DNA of 64,000 bases from Calvatia gigantea. Lineage: Eukaryota > Basidiomycota > Agaricomycetes > Agaricales > Lycoperdaceae. The notes beneath the pieces are model-generated. The model saw only the letters and a program-made list of their open reading frames with translations, was not told the origin of the DNA and made no database searches. Where the stretch lies: assembly GCA_025093985.1 (NCBI GenBank), contig JACAAK010000004.1, positions 1,364,001 through 1,428,000 of the forward strand, given 5' to 3'. This document shows, in pieces, positions 21,502 to 33,850 of this stretch. Every line of letters starts with the position of its first letter. Positions within the stretch are counted from its first letter, which is position 1. The translations under genes were made by a program, and so were the position numbers.

Positions 21502-22935
21502 TTTACTGATGTCAAATCCTTTCGGGTCGTTAGCTAACCATTCCCGGATTCGACTGAGTCATTTATCTTGTATTTTTGCTGTCTCCGGCCTCCGGTCTTC
21601 ATTATAGGGTGCCAGTTCTTCGTCGTCAGGTTCTTTATCTAAGTTTTCTGACTCTAAGGTAGCGACCCTATCTAAGAAAGCGCGGAGCAACTCAGGATAT
21701 TTTTCCTGGTTAGCTATCATGCGTCTGGTCTTTATGTCTTGTTGGGTAGATTCCTTAGCGTTATCTAAGTCGTTTTGGAAGTCTACCAACAGGCTCATTA
21801 CTTGCTGCGTATAGCCTGTTCGATTATCTATTTCTTCGTAGAATTCTTCTAAATCTAATGGGTCTTCGTCTTCCGGGTTAGCCTTAGATAGAATAAAGTC
21901 ATCCCCGTCGTCCTCAGATCCATCGTCAAAGGCACGTTCTACTGGGTCCCCTGGGCACCAAGGTCTTCTCGAGAGTCCGTCAGGCCCAAAGGCCTTACCT
22001 TTCTTATGTACAAGTTCGAAATGAAAGTTTGTCCGTATATAATCTACCCAGCGATTTATCGTCACGTTAGGCAGTCTTCCGGGGTTGTTCAACATTCCAA
22101 ACAAATACTTAGCATCTGTCTCAACAATTAGATTTCGACAACCAGTCAATAGATAAGTCTCTTCTTCTAAGACCATTCTTAGACCGCACAATTCTCGCTT
22201 AGGTTGTGAATATCTCTGTTGTCGTTCGTCCATAAGCAAAGAGTTAAACTTCACATAATGGATTATCTTACGATCTTCCTCGTCTCTTTGATAGAGATAA
22301 TATCCTACTGCTCTCCAGGACGAGTCAACCGATAGGACTATGGGCTGAGTGCTTGGAAATTTCGGATTTCTAGTATGAAAGCAGTTTTTAATTGCTTCCT
22401 TTAGATTATCTTGGGCTGTCTGCTGTTCAGGTCCCCATTCGAATGCTATATGCATCTTGCACACATTATATAACGGTGCAGCGATTATCACAAAGTTCGG
22501 AATGTGATTCCTACATCTAACGGCTGTCCCCAAGAAAGATCTGGTCTCTGAAGCGTCCTTACAAGCGCCCCATCGTAATATAACACCGATGGCGTCTGCT
22601 GTCGGTTTTCTTCCTTTATATGAGCAGTCAAATCCTACAATAGTTATATGATCTGCACATATTGTTGTCTTTGGCCCGGAAAAGGTGCCTCCCGCATATT
22701 TCATTCATTGTAATATGCGGTTCACCATGTTCATATGTTCCCATATGAATCGCCTAATGCCCGGGTTCCCTTCTATAACCTCGTAATCACCATTAGATAA
22801 CTCGTGGTAGGTGTCCCCTGGCATGTCATTGGGGACTGTATCGAATTTATCGACAATATTGAGGAATTGAAGAAGGTACGAATTGTCCACCATAGGCACG
22901 TTACTATCTAGGCTCCGATGGTTTTGGGAAGTCAT
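21502..22935 (-). pseudogene. pol: Element C RT thumb and RNase H
   Basis: The first part holds the end of the RT palm (EVIEGNPGIRRFIWEHMN). It then continues with MKYAGGTFSG, GFDCSYKGRKP and FLGTAVRCRNHIPNF. RNase H shows IVLSVDSSWRAVGYYLYQ (Asp), PKRELCGLRMVLEE (Glu) and LIVETDAKYLFGM (Asp). It runs in frame into the integrase region. The frame is cut by TGA just before MKYAGG (about 22703) and again near 21557; both sit where CGA (Arg) is expected. The right end (about 22830-22935) degenerates into the indel-rich block. Confidence 0.85.
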
Positions 22936-23407
22936 TAATTCTAGTCGCCCGCCTTGAAGACATAAACATAGTGGAGCAAGGCTCCTGGAGGCTCTATTCT
23001 TGTTACGGGCGGCGCCGAAGCGCGATGATATTAGGTCTAGCTTGACAGTCGACCTTCTTTCTTAGTACCAAACTATTTACTTAGAGAATTGAGGGCTCAA
23101 TACCGCTCTATTTTCTTTTGTGCACAGTCGTAAATCGCGGGAACCGAATGCTTCCGGTATATGGGAATATGGGATCTTTCGGAGGAAAACTTCTTAAATG
23201 CCCTTGTATTAGCAACTTATGTTACTGCGTTACCTTACTTCGCAACCAGGCCCGGATCGTCTCCACTCAGGGAGAGGTTCAACGCTATAGCCCAGGAGTA
23301 TTTGACAAGTCTCAATGACTTCTGTGCAGGCTTCGGATTGCTCCCTCGAGTAGAAGCTCGCGCTTGCCTGAGAAGTCCGAGTTAAGTGTCACTGCAGTCC
23401 CCAAGGT
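22830..23407 (-). other. Indel-rich second copy of RT sequence, then accessory ORF end
   Basis: 22830-23210 is recognisably the same RT sequence as 23840-24290 but with many 1-2 base deletions. 23211-23407 is instead a CpG-rich copy of the family-1 ORF end (PLRERFNAIAQEYL) seen at 1950-2140. This may be raw-read-quality sequence at a mis-joined contig edge rather than biology. Confidence 0.55.
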
Positions 23408-23830
23408 TGTTAGCCTTGTAGCAGACGAGCGAAGATAAGGAAGCTTGTTACTAGAATAACCTACAGTAATACAAAGTAGTACTTAAGGTTTATATACTAG
23501 CTACGAATAAGAGATGAGAGATTACGTAGTAAGTAGATATGAGTCAATGAGAACTACTACGGGTTAATTGGTAATCTAAGGAATCATAGGGATAGGTGAA
23601 ATGAATAGAAGAACGAGTACGAGTCATAAGAAGACGGAGTCAGGTAAAGAGAAGCACAATGGTGGAAAAGATGAAGGTGAAACAGAAACATGACTCAGAA
23701 TGAATCATAAGAAGCAAAGGTAGAAGTACATGTGATAAATAAATAAAGAACGGACCGCGGTATACAGAAGGGAAGAATGGAAAGTCTGTACGGAAGGTTA
23801 ATACGGTAATGTCGTCATGAAAGATAGGTA
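23408..23830 (+). repeat. Gypsy LTR (family 1), CpG-rich copy
   Basis: It begins TGTTAGCCTTGTAGCAGACG and corresponds to 2145-2582, where CpGs are replaced by TpG or CpA. It sits inside the RT domain of element C. No clean target duplication is visible because the left flank is in the indel-rich block. Confidence 0.6.
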
Positions 23831-24488
23831 CTGAATTAGTCCATCCCATAGGCAACGTTACTAATCTAAGGGCTCCGAATGGTGTTTGGAAAGTCATTAG
23901 ATCTCTAGACGACTCAGCCAACTGCCTTTCGTCATACCCTACATATAAATCTAATATGCCGCTACAAGCCCTTCCTGAGAAGTGCATAGCTAATTCTTCT
24001 GTTGCGGGCGGCAGACCCGAATGCGCGATTGTCACTCTATTTAGAGGCTCTAAGCTATGTACTAGTCTGAGACTCTTTCCGTCTTTCTTAAGTACACAAA
24101 ACCATTTAGATCTATAAGACGAATTCGAGGGCTCATATACCCCTGCGTCTATTTTTCTTTTGATGATTCTACACACTTCGTCATATATCGCTGGGGGAAT
24201 CCTGAAATGTCTTTCTACCCATGGTATATGGGCAATAGTGGGGATCTCTATCGGAGGGAAAAACTCCTCCTTAAATTTGCCCCTTTCAGTATCATCCCAA
24301 GCGAACGCTTTATTGTGTTCTGCAATTAACCAATGCATTAGCTTTTGCTCCTCGTAAGTCAAGAAGTCCCCAATATGAGCTGCGTCCATCTTGTTTTTCC
24401 GTTCTTCGGTATACCTGCCTTTAGATTTGAAAGTTGGCGGGTTAACCGGCAGGATTGGCAGCTCAGTCAAGGGATCTCCAATTATCTC
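23815..24488 (-). pseudogene. pol: Element C reverse transcriptase, fingers and palm
   Basis: Reading leftward: PWVERHFRIPPAIYDEV, FCVLKKDGKSLRLVHSLEPLN, then LDLYVGYDER (active-site motif A) and TPFGALRLVTLPMGWTNS. The frame is lost at about 23815 where the LTR sequence begins, so the YIDD box is missing here. A TGA near 24485 separates it from the upstream linker where CGA is expected. It is clearly Ty3/gypsy of the Agaricomycete type. Confidence 0.85.
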
Positions 24489-24869
24489 TCATTTTATTCT
24501 GTATTTGTCTGGTAGTTCTCCCAGTACGGGTCTCACTTTCAATGCGACTGGTTTATATTTCTTAGCTAAACAAAGAATATGTTCCTCCTCTGTAGGTGGT
24601 CCATAGATTTCGTCTAACGCTGTCACTCTTTGAATAACTCTGCTGGGACTTACAATCTGAGATAAGAACGTAGTAAGTAGTTCTTTATCGCGAGACCGCT
24701 GCGTCGCTAAACTCTTCTGTAAGTATATTAGATTAACTTCGTCGGAGGTCATAGATTTTACATCAACTGCCAACGTTTCACTAATATATGGTTTATTCTC
24801 ATTATCTAAGCTAATTATAAGAGCAACCTCTCCTTCGATGCCTTTTTCGAAGTCATCGAGGCTACTCAA
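24489..24869 (-). pseudogene. pol: Element C protease-RT linker
   Basis: This 126-codon open segment lies between protease and RT. It is acidic and helical, ending in KYKPVALKVRPVLGELPDKYR, which leads into the RT N-terminus. It is joined to the protease by a one-base frameshift at about 24868. Confidence 0.7.
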
Positions 24870-25141
24870 AAATTTTGCTCTTTAATTCGCGGTAATTGGC
24901 CTTTAGCGTAAGTAGGCAACGTTGCTCTATTCTTTGTATTGGGATCGGTAATGACTATCATTTGCGCTCCTTCAGCAGAATTCACCACTCGACTTTCTGT
25001 TAGGACGTCGAAAGGTCTGCCTAATAATATTGAGTATGGTGGACTGTCGACTACATGGACCTGTAGATAGACCGTCACATCTCCGAAGCTAAACGGCACA
25101 TTCTTAGCTAGACCACAAGTCTGGCTTACAGTAAGGGACAA
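24866..25141 (-). pseudogene. pol: Element C protease, C-terminal part
   Basis: PYSILLGRPFDVLTESRVVN is the hallmark of the end of a retroviral-type aspartic protease. The catalytic Asp-Ser/Thr-Gly is missing because a mariner terminal repeat begins at 25129, after the target TA at 25127-25128. Confidence 0.8.
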
Positions 25142-25338
25142 AACCGTTCCAATGTTTTGAACTTCTCAGAAGATCAGCTCATATCTCAAGGACTACTGTG
25201 GCTGTGCACTTCCTAATTTAATTGTAGATAGTCCAGTATCTTATCTAATCATATGCAAAGTATGATTATGTAATCCTTTGTTTTAGGGGAGTTATTAATT
25301 AATTAATATTTTAAGTGCATTGGAACAGTTTTGTCCTC
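25129..25338 (+). mobile_element. Tc1/mariner terminal repeat fragment in protease
   Basis: Starting CAGTAAGGGAC after TA, this 210-base block appears the same as the end of the complete mariner at 41742. It covers the whole terminal repeat and stops there. The rest of a mariner reappears in indel-rich form at about 27130-28364. Confidence 0.85.
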
Positions 25339-28300
25339 TTATTACGCTGAAAGTGACCAGGATTTGCTAGGATTCTAGAAGAAGGAGAAGTCTGGCTAAA
25401 TTGAACCCGTGCATACGGAACGCCGATGAAAATCGTCAACTTAATCAATGGCGAAGGTCTCGGAGTCAGGGAAGTTCCAGGAAAGCGCTATCTTTTCGTT
25501 CGGTGGATAGCTTCTAGATGTGAACTTGGCGGTTAACCGTGGATGATTACTCCGGGATCTAAGGATTTGGTTTTGTGTTGCTGTGGGGGTTTCGGAGAGC
25601 GGCGCAGATGGGGGGACTGCGTTATTGTGGCGAAACTAGCTAAGAATTTGTGACCCAGGTGGGGTCCGGGGTGTCGTTTGGCTCGGTGGGTACTTACTGG
25701 CTGGGCTAAGGGTGTGAAGGTTATTCGGGCGTGGTGCCTTGGGGAGTGGGTTGTCCTGCTCGCGTCTGGGATGCTGGCGGCGTTCGGGTTTAGCTGGTTT
25801 GATCATTCTCTGTAGGATGAATGGAACCTGTCTTGTCCCTTTTGTGAGGAGGGGCTACCTTGCGCTGGTTGATTCGGTGGGGCGAGGCACATCTGCTACT
25901 GTGATTCGACTCGAATTGTTATTCTGGTCGCGAATTTTGGAGCTCGTCTTGGTGCGCAAAGGCGTGCAATGGTTTTTAGGTATGGTAATTTGGGATCGGG
26001 GATTGGATAGGCACATCTGTAGGTGGGGGGTAATTATAGATGGAGTGGGACAGTAATGGACTTTTCTACGGGGAATTTGTATTTTTGGAATGGAGGTGAC
26101 CGAGGACTGGATGGGGCACTGCTTTTAATTTTGCTTAGCTTCTTTAAAATATATAATGGTACATTGGTATTCATTTTTAAAGGAGTGAATACATCAAGTT
26201 GATGACTGGAATATTTATTCCTTTGAGGGTGGATTAGTCTGTTCAGCTCCCATTCCCCTGTAAGCATTGCTGAGTGCATATGATACCAAGAGTTTCTTGC
26301 TAGACCTTGTAATGGTAATTCCTTTGTATCCTCTCTATAGGAATTCAAGATCCTGATTCTATATTCTCCACTGTCTTGACGAGCAGCGTGAGTTGATCCA
26401 AGGGATTATTTCGAGGAAGAAAGGGTGATGGAACGTTCTGCCTTTCCTTTTCTCTAGTTGTCTGGTCGACTGGTAGCTTTTTGAAGGACGCTTCAGACTT
26501 CGTCGATCTTTTAGTTATGCGCATTTGACATCCGTTCAAGCCATCTTTCCTTCTGGTCTAGGGTTCAATTTTGCTTTATTCGTTTCATCGATCATCCTGT
26601 TCTTGAGCAACAATTGCTTTCTCTCAGTCTCAGTACTTCGTTTTCATTGCTGAAGCCTGCTTTCCATTCACGGATTCAGGTTTTGCTCCGCCTATTCGTA
26701 ATGGGTTTCTTCCGTCCATGTCTTAGTTTGGGCATTTGTCTTTCTACGAACCAGAGAGGGAGTTTCCGATGCTAGATTCGTACGGCTTTGGCCATGCAAT
26801 CGTTCTTGTCAGTTGGGGTAGCTGTGAAATGTTGGGACTTCGAGTTTTCAGCCTGCTGAGGCGCCAAGAACCTAGTGTCAGCAGGGAGAGAGTTCTGGGT
26901 TACCAACTGTTTGGACTGTCTATTATGTGGGAATTCCTGGATATCCCTTCACAGAACAGAATGCCTTGTAGCAGATTCCCTAAGCCCGTTGAATCAGGAC
27001 TTCATTTGGCTCCTTCAGGATTACCACTCGACTTTCTGTAGGAGTGAAAGGTCTCCTATATTTGAGTTGGTGGACGGGATATGGACTGTAGATGCCGTCA
27101 CGTCGAAGCTAAACGGATAACTTAGTAGGCAAGCTGGTTGAAGGAAACTGTTCCATTTTTAGAATTGAGGAGATGACTAACGAGGAGTGGCTCAATCCTA
27201 ATTTAATTGTATGTCATATCTAGCTAAGCATATGCAAGTATCGGTTTTAGCATTGCTTTAAGAGATGAGAATTGGAAATCTAGTCATTGGACTTTTAGGT
27301 CCCCGGGAATGTATAAGTGGTATTTCCGTATACCTTGGCCTGAAAATGCTGGACCCTCCAAGGCATTCTCTATCAGATTTGTAACACTTCGTTAGTATTC
27401 CCCTCTTTTGATCCTATCGCATAGGGTTCATGCTTCAGATTTCATCTCTCTATAGCAGAGTGGAGTGAGTTTCCAAGGGATTGTCGTAGACTCGGGGGAA
27501 GGCTAGCCCAATTTGACTCTTCCCGTTTAGAGCCTTTTCTGTGTTGAGGGGCATGCTTTGGAAGCATACGTCCTAACTTCGTCATCTTGTCATTGAATAG
27601 TCCCCCAAAATCGTCAAACCACTTTTTCCTGGCAGGTTTATGAACCCCATTCGTCCCCAGCATCACCCATATTCACATTGCCTCCAAATTCTGTTCCCTC
27701 AACATTATCATTCGCCTTCTCCTGGCATTTTCCATTCCTCAAATCACTGATCCACGTTATTCGGACTATTTCCAAAGGCTCTTCCAGTCTGAGTGTCAGT
27801 AACATGTGTTTCCACTCCAACCTTCTCCAGGAGAGAATTTAGTCGTTAGTGACTACGGCCTTATTTCCGCGAAGTGCCTTCGCTTTCGGTGGTACAGGCT
27901 GGCAATAAATTTGGAGTGATTGGTAGTTGGAGATTAGCGAGTGTGGAATGGGGACACAGTGGGATATCAAGTGTAGTCAATCGGGGAACAGTTGAAGTGT
28001 GCAATCTTTGGACTAATCCTGTAAAGATGAGATTCCCCCTTGAAGTAACATGATCACAATTCCCTGGCCGAATTGAGTGACCTTGGTCTATGGAAGATGA
28101 GTATCAGTCATAGGATATGGGGAGGTCTTTGCACCTGCTGCATCGTTACAACGTAAGGACACATGGTTATTTTGATTTTGATTGCTAACTAACGTACTTC
28201 GATGAAGGTATAAATTGGCCAATACTTAAATATGAATAATAAAACTCGCTAAAGGGGTTATCAATCGACTTGTGTTAGTGAAGTGCTAGTTCATATTGGG

Positions 28301-31300
28301 AATGACCTTCGTGTCTTGATGCTGCTCTGAAAGTAAACTATTGGAGTTTTGCCTTACTGTATCTGAGATTGTTCATCTTCAAGCGTTTGGATCCATGAAC
28401 TCAGTGTCCCTATATGGAATGGATCATTGTGAACATTCCAGAAGCTCTTCTTCCCTGGATCTCCAGGTGAATATTAAGCATACTGTCACGTTAGAGTCAT
28501 CTGATCTAAGTGAATTGGCTTGGCTTATTTTGGTTCGGGATGTAAATGTCGAATAGGATGTAATGATACATTCATCGGATGCTTCAGTGAATTTTGGGTT
28601 TCTCAATGGTTCCTGGATAGTACGTTGTAAGCAATGTGGCTCCGTTTCCGAATCCATTCTTCTATCGTTTATGCAAGAGTTGTGTTATTCTGTTTTCATT
28701 GGTACGTTGTATTTCTGGATGGGATAGGGCCTTCATTCTTTGTGATAAGAGAGCTCCAATGCTATTTTGAGGCATTCACAAACGTTTTTTTGGTGGCTAG
28801 CAGACGGTCTTTTGCATCGTTTTTCAGGTAAGGCTCTTTCTATCGGCCATGGAATTCTTTTTTTGGTAAATCGTTAACTGTGGAATCGTGGTGATTATGA
28901 TCTTTGGATTACATTAGATCCTCATTTTACGACATCCGGGCGTTGTGTAGGCGCCTTCTCTTCCAGGGGTTTGGTTTACCGTTCGTCTAGAGGGGGCTGA
29001 TTCTATGAGGTTTCTTATGGGTTTACAAAGTCCATTTTAGTACAGGTTAGATCGCAGATGCTTCTTGCAGGACTAGTGTAACATCATTTCTTCTGTTTGC
29101 TAGACAGATGCATGTTAATTATAATTTTTATCTAGCTTATGCGAAATGTGTCCTATTTTATGTGGCTAGGGCTTACTTAAAATGCCATTCTCGTAAATTC
29201 ATGGTCATTGAATGCCTAATCCATGGTCTTCGACCTCTCTGCTATCGGTTGATGCCTTTAATCAATAGGGTGCTTTGAATTTGCCATAATGCTGATCGTA
29301 AATGGTACGTGTGTGGTGTATTAGGGTAGTGATCTTCGCGGCCGAAGTTTCCCGTCTTCGGGCCAGGTCATGAGGATGACGCCACGAGTTGGTGTGGTCG
29401 ATTCCTGGGTGTGGTGCTTATCGGCCAAGCTTAAATATTGAGGGGTCCCCAGGGGACGTTTGGGTCTTCGGTAAAGTTTCTGGTGCTTTATGGACGTTGC
29501 TAGACCGTGAATGTTGGTTTTCTGTCGGAGGGCTAAATTTTTCTTGGCATGTCCTAGCGCTCCAAGGGTGTTTTCTGTGCTTTAGCTGAGCTATCTCTCT
29601 GGATTTGGTTTGTGATTTGAGCTTTGCTTGAGTCTCCACTCGCTTATCATCATGTTTCACATAGGTTGGCCTGGGTCTCTTCTGGTGGCCATTGGTAATC
29701 CTAGAGCTTTAAGTAAGTGGGTGTTGTTCATTAGGTAGTGTACGTTCGGATTCTTCTGATGCTAGGATTTCTTCATTTTTGTTTGGGATTTTGTAAGGCT
29801 AAGAGCTTCGTCGTCACACATTTAATGGTTAAGTATCCATTTAAAACTAGAAAAAAAAAATTAACATGGTATCCTAAGCTTGTCTTTGGCTCCATCTACT
29901 CACTAATTGACATGTTTCCAAATTAGTGTTCCTAAGCTTTCTCATGTATTACATTTATTACCTCCATTATATTTTGATCTTTGATAGCTGTGAGTCAAAG
30001 TTATAAAGTTCGAGGATATTAGTTTGGCTCGATGCATACGGTGATGGGTTTTGTAGGTTGGATTAGGTGGAGGTTGTGTTTTGTGTTTGAGAGGAGTTTT
30101 TTAGAGTTGTCGGGTACCAAGGTTTCCCTTCATACGAATCACTAAATCCACAGTTAGTCGTTGAACATTGCAAGCATCTCTGTACAGGTTTGCGCCTGGG
30201 AGTTCTCTAACAAACTTGAATCTGCTATCTTTGGTTTGATTTCTCCACCGTAATCTGACTTTGGTTTTGAGATTGTCTATCGGGGGATGCTGAACTCTTT
30301 TTGGCGATGGGCTCCTGGAGGTGAGTTGATGTTAGGGCAGGATTTGGAAGATTGTTTCTGGAAATTCCCCTGCCTGCATTCCCATGAGGCAAGTGCTAAG
30401 TGAATGGAGTTTAGGTAATTAGGGCAGCAAGTCTTCTTTATTTGTATTAAATTGGGGAGTAATTGACAACAAGGAATTCAGGGTTTGAGCAATACGACTC
30501 AGTAAAGTTCAAGATGAAATTTACTAAAATCAAGAGCACGTTCACCAAGAGTGGTCAGGCCGTTAGCAACGAGGAAATTAAAACCTGGTCCTAGCTTACA
30601 ATAGCGACCCTGCCTACCTTAGATCGGGCCTATCTTTTGTGAGCATGCTACCTAATCAATGCAGCCCGTGAATGTCGATAATGCCTTAGTAAAGTCCTCA
30701 AGTGCAAGCACTTGGAATTCCAATTAAAGCCTTACCATTTTCGCTAATCGTATCCTTTCCGTGCAGTAGATCCGATGGGTAGTTTCAAGCTCACTTCAAT
30801 CTAGAAGGTAGTATCCCAAGGGACGGCTTTCCAGCACGGGAACGCTTTTTAAATTGTTCAACCGGAAAGCCTCCTGCCAGAGGAGCGACCCACTGTCGGT
30901 TGTCACCTCGGACTCAGGCTGATTCGGATACTTTTCACAGAGGCCAAAGCTGTAACCCGGGTTTGTCCCTCAATTCGGAGCTTTTGCCGATTCTTTGAAT
31001 TTCCATGTTTCCTCAATTGAATGGCGAGTAGAGTCTCGTCACCTCGTCTTTGTCCTGGAGAAGAGGTGGGTTAAGAACCTGGTGGATTTCTGAACAGGGG
31101 GGGAGGGAAGGGCAGCTCTCCTTTCACCTTAGGGAGGATCTTTCAGGTACTTAGTCGTCCATTCCGAATGGGTTGGCCCTATCGGGGTGGGGTGGTTGGT
31201 CGTGGTTCTTAATGTTTCTTTGAATTGAGGGGTACCCGACCGTCGTTCTGGATCAATTGGTCATTATTTCTACACTGGATATAGGGTATTAAGGGTGCTG

Positions 31301-31844
31301 GGTGTAAAATGGGTTCTTCTCATAGGTGATGTAGAGGTAGATGGAGTTGTGAACTGATAGCGTTTTGCTTGATGCTTAAGGACACGGGAAGATGGTTTTT
31401 GTCCGAATTGGAAGGGTACGCTCTGGATGGGTCGTGAGTGACTCTTAGGGGCTCTTGTCGGGCGAAGGTCGAAATGTCGAATTCCACTTTGTCTGGTTTT
31501 CTGGTTCAGGGCTCTGGATCTTTAGTAGGGCCTGGATGTCTTAATGTCGTTTGGTCTAGTGCGGGGATATGATAATCCTTTCTAATGGATAGCGAACATG
31601 TGGTCACTGAGTTGCTTCACGAGGAGTAGTAGGGCTCAAGATGTTGGGTTGTTAACTTCAATGACTTTGGAGAAGAAGTTAAGGACGTTTCCCATTTCGC
31701 AACTGTGAAGAAAGAAGATGGGATGCAGGCCCGCCTCTAGCTACTTGGCGGGGCAATAATTCGCCTAGTGGTGGAGTTCATTTCTAACCCATCGGGCCAA
31801 GGTCTCATTCACTGGCGGTGGGCTCGTCGTGGAGCTGGCTAAGA
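25339..31844. other. Indel-scrambled interior of element C
   Basis: There is no credible gene. 26950-27130 repeats the protease region 24930-25128 with many small indels. 27130-28364 repeats a whole mariner in the same noisy way and ends with TTTTGCCTTACTGTA. The remainder (28364-31844) occupies the place of gag and the 5' leader on the minus strand, but only short open frames exist. It keeps CpGs. Either old sequence eroded by small indels or unpolished long-read assembly. Confidence 0.55.
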
Positions 31845-32359
31845 CTCTAAATATGTAGAACATCTAAGATTTCGGATGTCGCGTGAACTGTTCTCCTATG
31901 TGTCCCCGTAGATTGTACGCGAACGCGTCCATACGTGTCATTAGTGCTGAGTGATGTTCGTTAATCTAACAACGGTGGCATTTCCTTGTGAACACGCTGA
32001 TCAGCCTTTTAGATTAAGCACATCGGACTTATTTCTCGAGTCTAGACTCATTGGAGGGGTCCCGTAGCTCTGTATAGACGCATTGGAATGGTTTTACCGC
32101 CTGGTCCGGCCGGAATCACGACTGGTCATATGGTACACTGTTAGAATTGCTTTTTGTTAAGCACAGTGGTCATCCCGTAGCCGCCGCTATCCGTCATCAA
32201 TGGTCATAGTGTTCTACAGTGATCGAGTACTCTTTTATTATACTGTTGGGCTCTTAGATTAGGTCGTACTACTACAGGAAGGTTCGATGCAATCGTTAGA
32301 TTAGGCTTGTATGCCTTAGATTAGCGATTTTCATGCGTGAAAACGGCTTTGCCGTTACA
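31845..32359 (-). repeat. Element C LTR, 515-bp repeated part (5' LTR on minus strand)
   Basis: This is the partner of 14824-15338 at an offset of 17,021 bases with no gap. Its right end TGTAACGGC abuts the GCGGT target copy and LINE-B, which fixes the outer edge of element C. Confidence 0.85.
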
Positions 32360-33483
32360 GCGGTCGACGATGTTCTGGAGTCATGGCATCAGCTGTACTC
32401 TACCTCTTCTTACAAGGGGCGTAGCAATATAGATCTCGCCTCTGGGGCGGATCTGTCTATTCTGGGGAAGCCGACCTACCTTTCTGGTGGGCCCTGGCTC
32501 CCTCATGTTAGCAGCTCTAACTCATTATGTGCGAGGGCCATGCATGCCGTCACAGGCCATGCTCCGATTGGGTTGTACCGTGTATGATTCTTTCCTAATG
32601 AAAGCATTAGCTGTTCATGTGGTGCCACTCTCGAGGGGCGCTATCACATATTCGTCAGGTGTCCCAACCACAAGAGGGAACTTGACAGACCTCCTCAGAC
32701 CATTCGGGAGCTGATTGACTTCCTGAATACAAACCCAGGTGCTTTTGTGTTCAGACCAGATAATGCTGGGATCGGTTGAGCTGGCGCACATGGGGGGTCC
32801 CTGCGGTATTGCTGGTCTTCTGGCCTACTGGGTGGGGAAGTTGTAAGGCAACAAGGGTGGGGTCCCTGGGGGGTGCTTCCAGTCTTGGCTGGTGGTGCTC
32901 CTTTCCTGGGCCTGGCTGGGGGCTTCACGGGGGGTGAAGGCATAAAATAACAGGGGTGGGGTCCCTGGGTGGCAGTGCGGGTTCGTCCTGCTCAGCTGCT
33001 TTCTTGGGCACTGTCTAGGCAGCGCTTCGAGTTGTTACCCTGCCTGCTGGGTCACCCTAGGTCAGGACTGGGCTGATACCCTTTTATCTGGAAAGTTGGG
33101 GGTAAGGCGGCTCCAAGTGGGGGCTCCTTGCGCTGGCTCTCCTGACTACACCTGTCCCCCTGAGGGCACTTGGCCGCTGCTACTGCTGAGTTCACCTCTT
33201 GAGGGATGATCAGGGCACTGTCACAACGTGATGGTGCGCCACTGGGTGTACACCACAAGACCTGGGCAACTGGGTCTTCTTCAGTGTGATGGGCATTTCG
33301 GGCAACCGGGGGATTTGGCAAGTAGGGGGCGGTCTGGTCTGGTCTGGGCTAATACTTGGATTGGGTTGGGTTGTCACTGAACAGTAGATTACTCTTAACT
33401 CATCGGACTTTGTAGTTAGGGGATTTGTACTCTGCTACACACGGACTGTGATCAGGCACCGTGTTATAAATTGGCGCAAGCCT

Positions 33484-33512
<29 letters not shown>
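32360..33512 (+). mobile_element. LINE-B, right part with A-tail
   Basis: It continues the RNase H/zinc-knuckle frame broken at 14032. Visible are YLSGGPWLPHVSSSNSLCARAM, the knuckle region near 32610-32660, and PQTIRELIDFLNTNPGAF. The 3' UTR follows, with an A-tail at about 33490-33512 and the target duplication AATGAGGTAACATACTG. A TGA near 32585 and a frameshift break the C-terminus. Confidence 0.85.
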
Positions 33513-33514
<2 letters not shown>

Positions 33515-33850
33515 TGAGGTAACATACTGGTGTACAGCATAGTGGAACTCCCACTCCTCAGAGGAAGGGACAGTGAGAAATTCAATGCACCTTTGAGGGT
33601 CCCCAGAGAGCCACTGCTTCAGCACCACACATACCCCCTGGAACAGCATCTGCCTGGAGTACATGAATGGATCAACTGCAAGCTTTGCTGATGCAATAGA
33701 GGTTAGTAAAGATGCGAATAAGCCTAATGTCATCCTGCTTAAGAGCAAAATGAATACCAAGTGCAATAGCCATGAGCTCAGCATCAGGCACTGTAACCCA
33801 GCCAGCCATGTGAGTGATCTTCCTAAGGCACTCATGTCAACAGTAGACAT
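33513..33850 (-). pseudogene. LINE-2, middle segment (RNase H)
   Basis: The minus-strand frame reads GVCVVLKQWLSGDPQRCIEFLTVPSSEEWEFHYAVH (split for quoting), with a TSIASAKLAVDPF segment upstream. This continues LINE-2 between the LINE-B and LINE-3 insertions. Confidence 0.75.

Larger units (their letters stand above)
14033..32359 (-). mobile_element. Element C: Ty3/gypsy retrotransposon with antisense genes
   Basis: An 18.3-kb element lies between GCGGT target copies at 14028-14032 and 32360-32364. On the minus strand it begins TGTAACGGC at 32359, then has a 5' LTR, a scrambled gag region, pol (25141 to 20180), a plus-strand two-gene module, a polypurine tract and a 3' LTR. It is rich in CpG, unlike the LINEs around it, so it looks younger. 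Its frames are broken mainly by CGA-to-TGA changes. A mariner, a family-1 gypsy LTR piece and indel-rich blocks interrupt it. Confidence 0.8.

Noticed and set aside
25739..26056. 105-codon plus-strand open frame and neighbours in 25.3-31.8 kb
   Set aside because: They lie in indel-scrambled sequence, have Trp/Gly/Leu-rich random character and match nothing around them.
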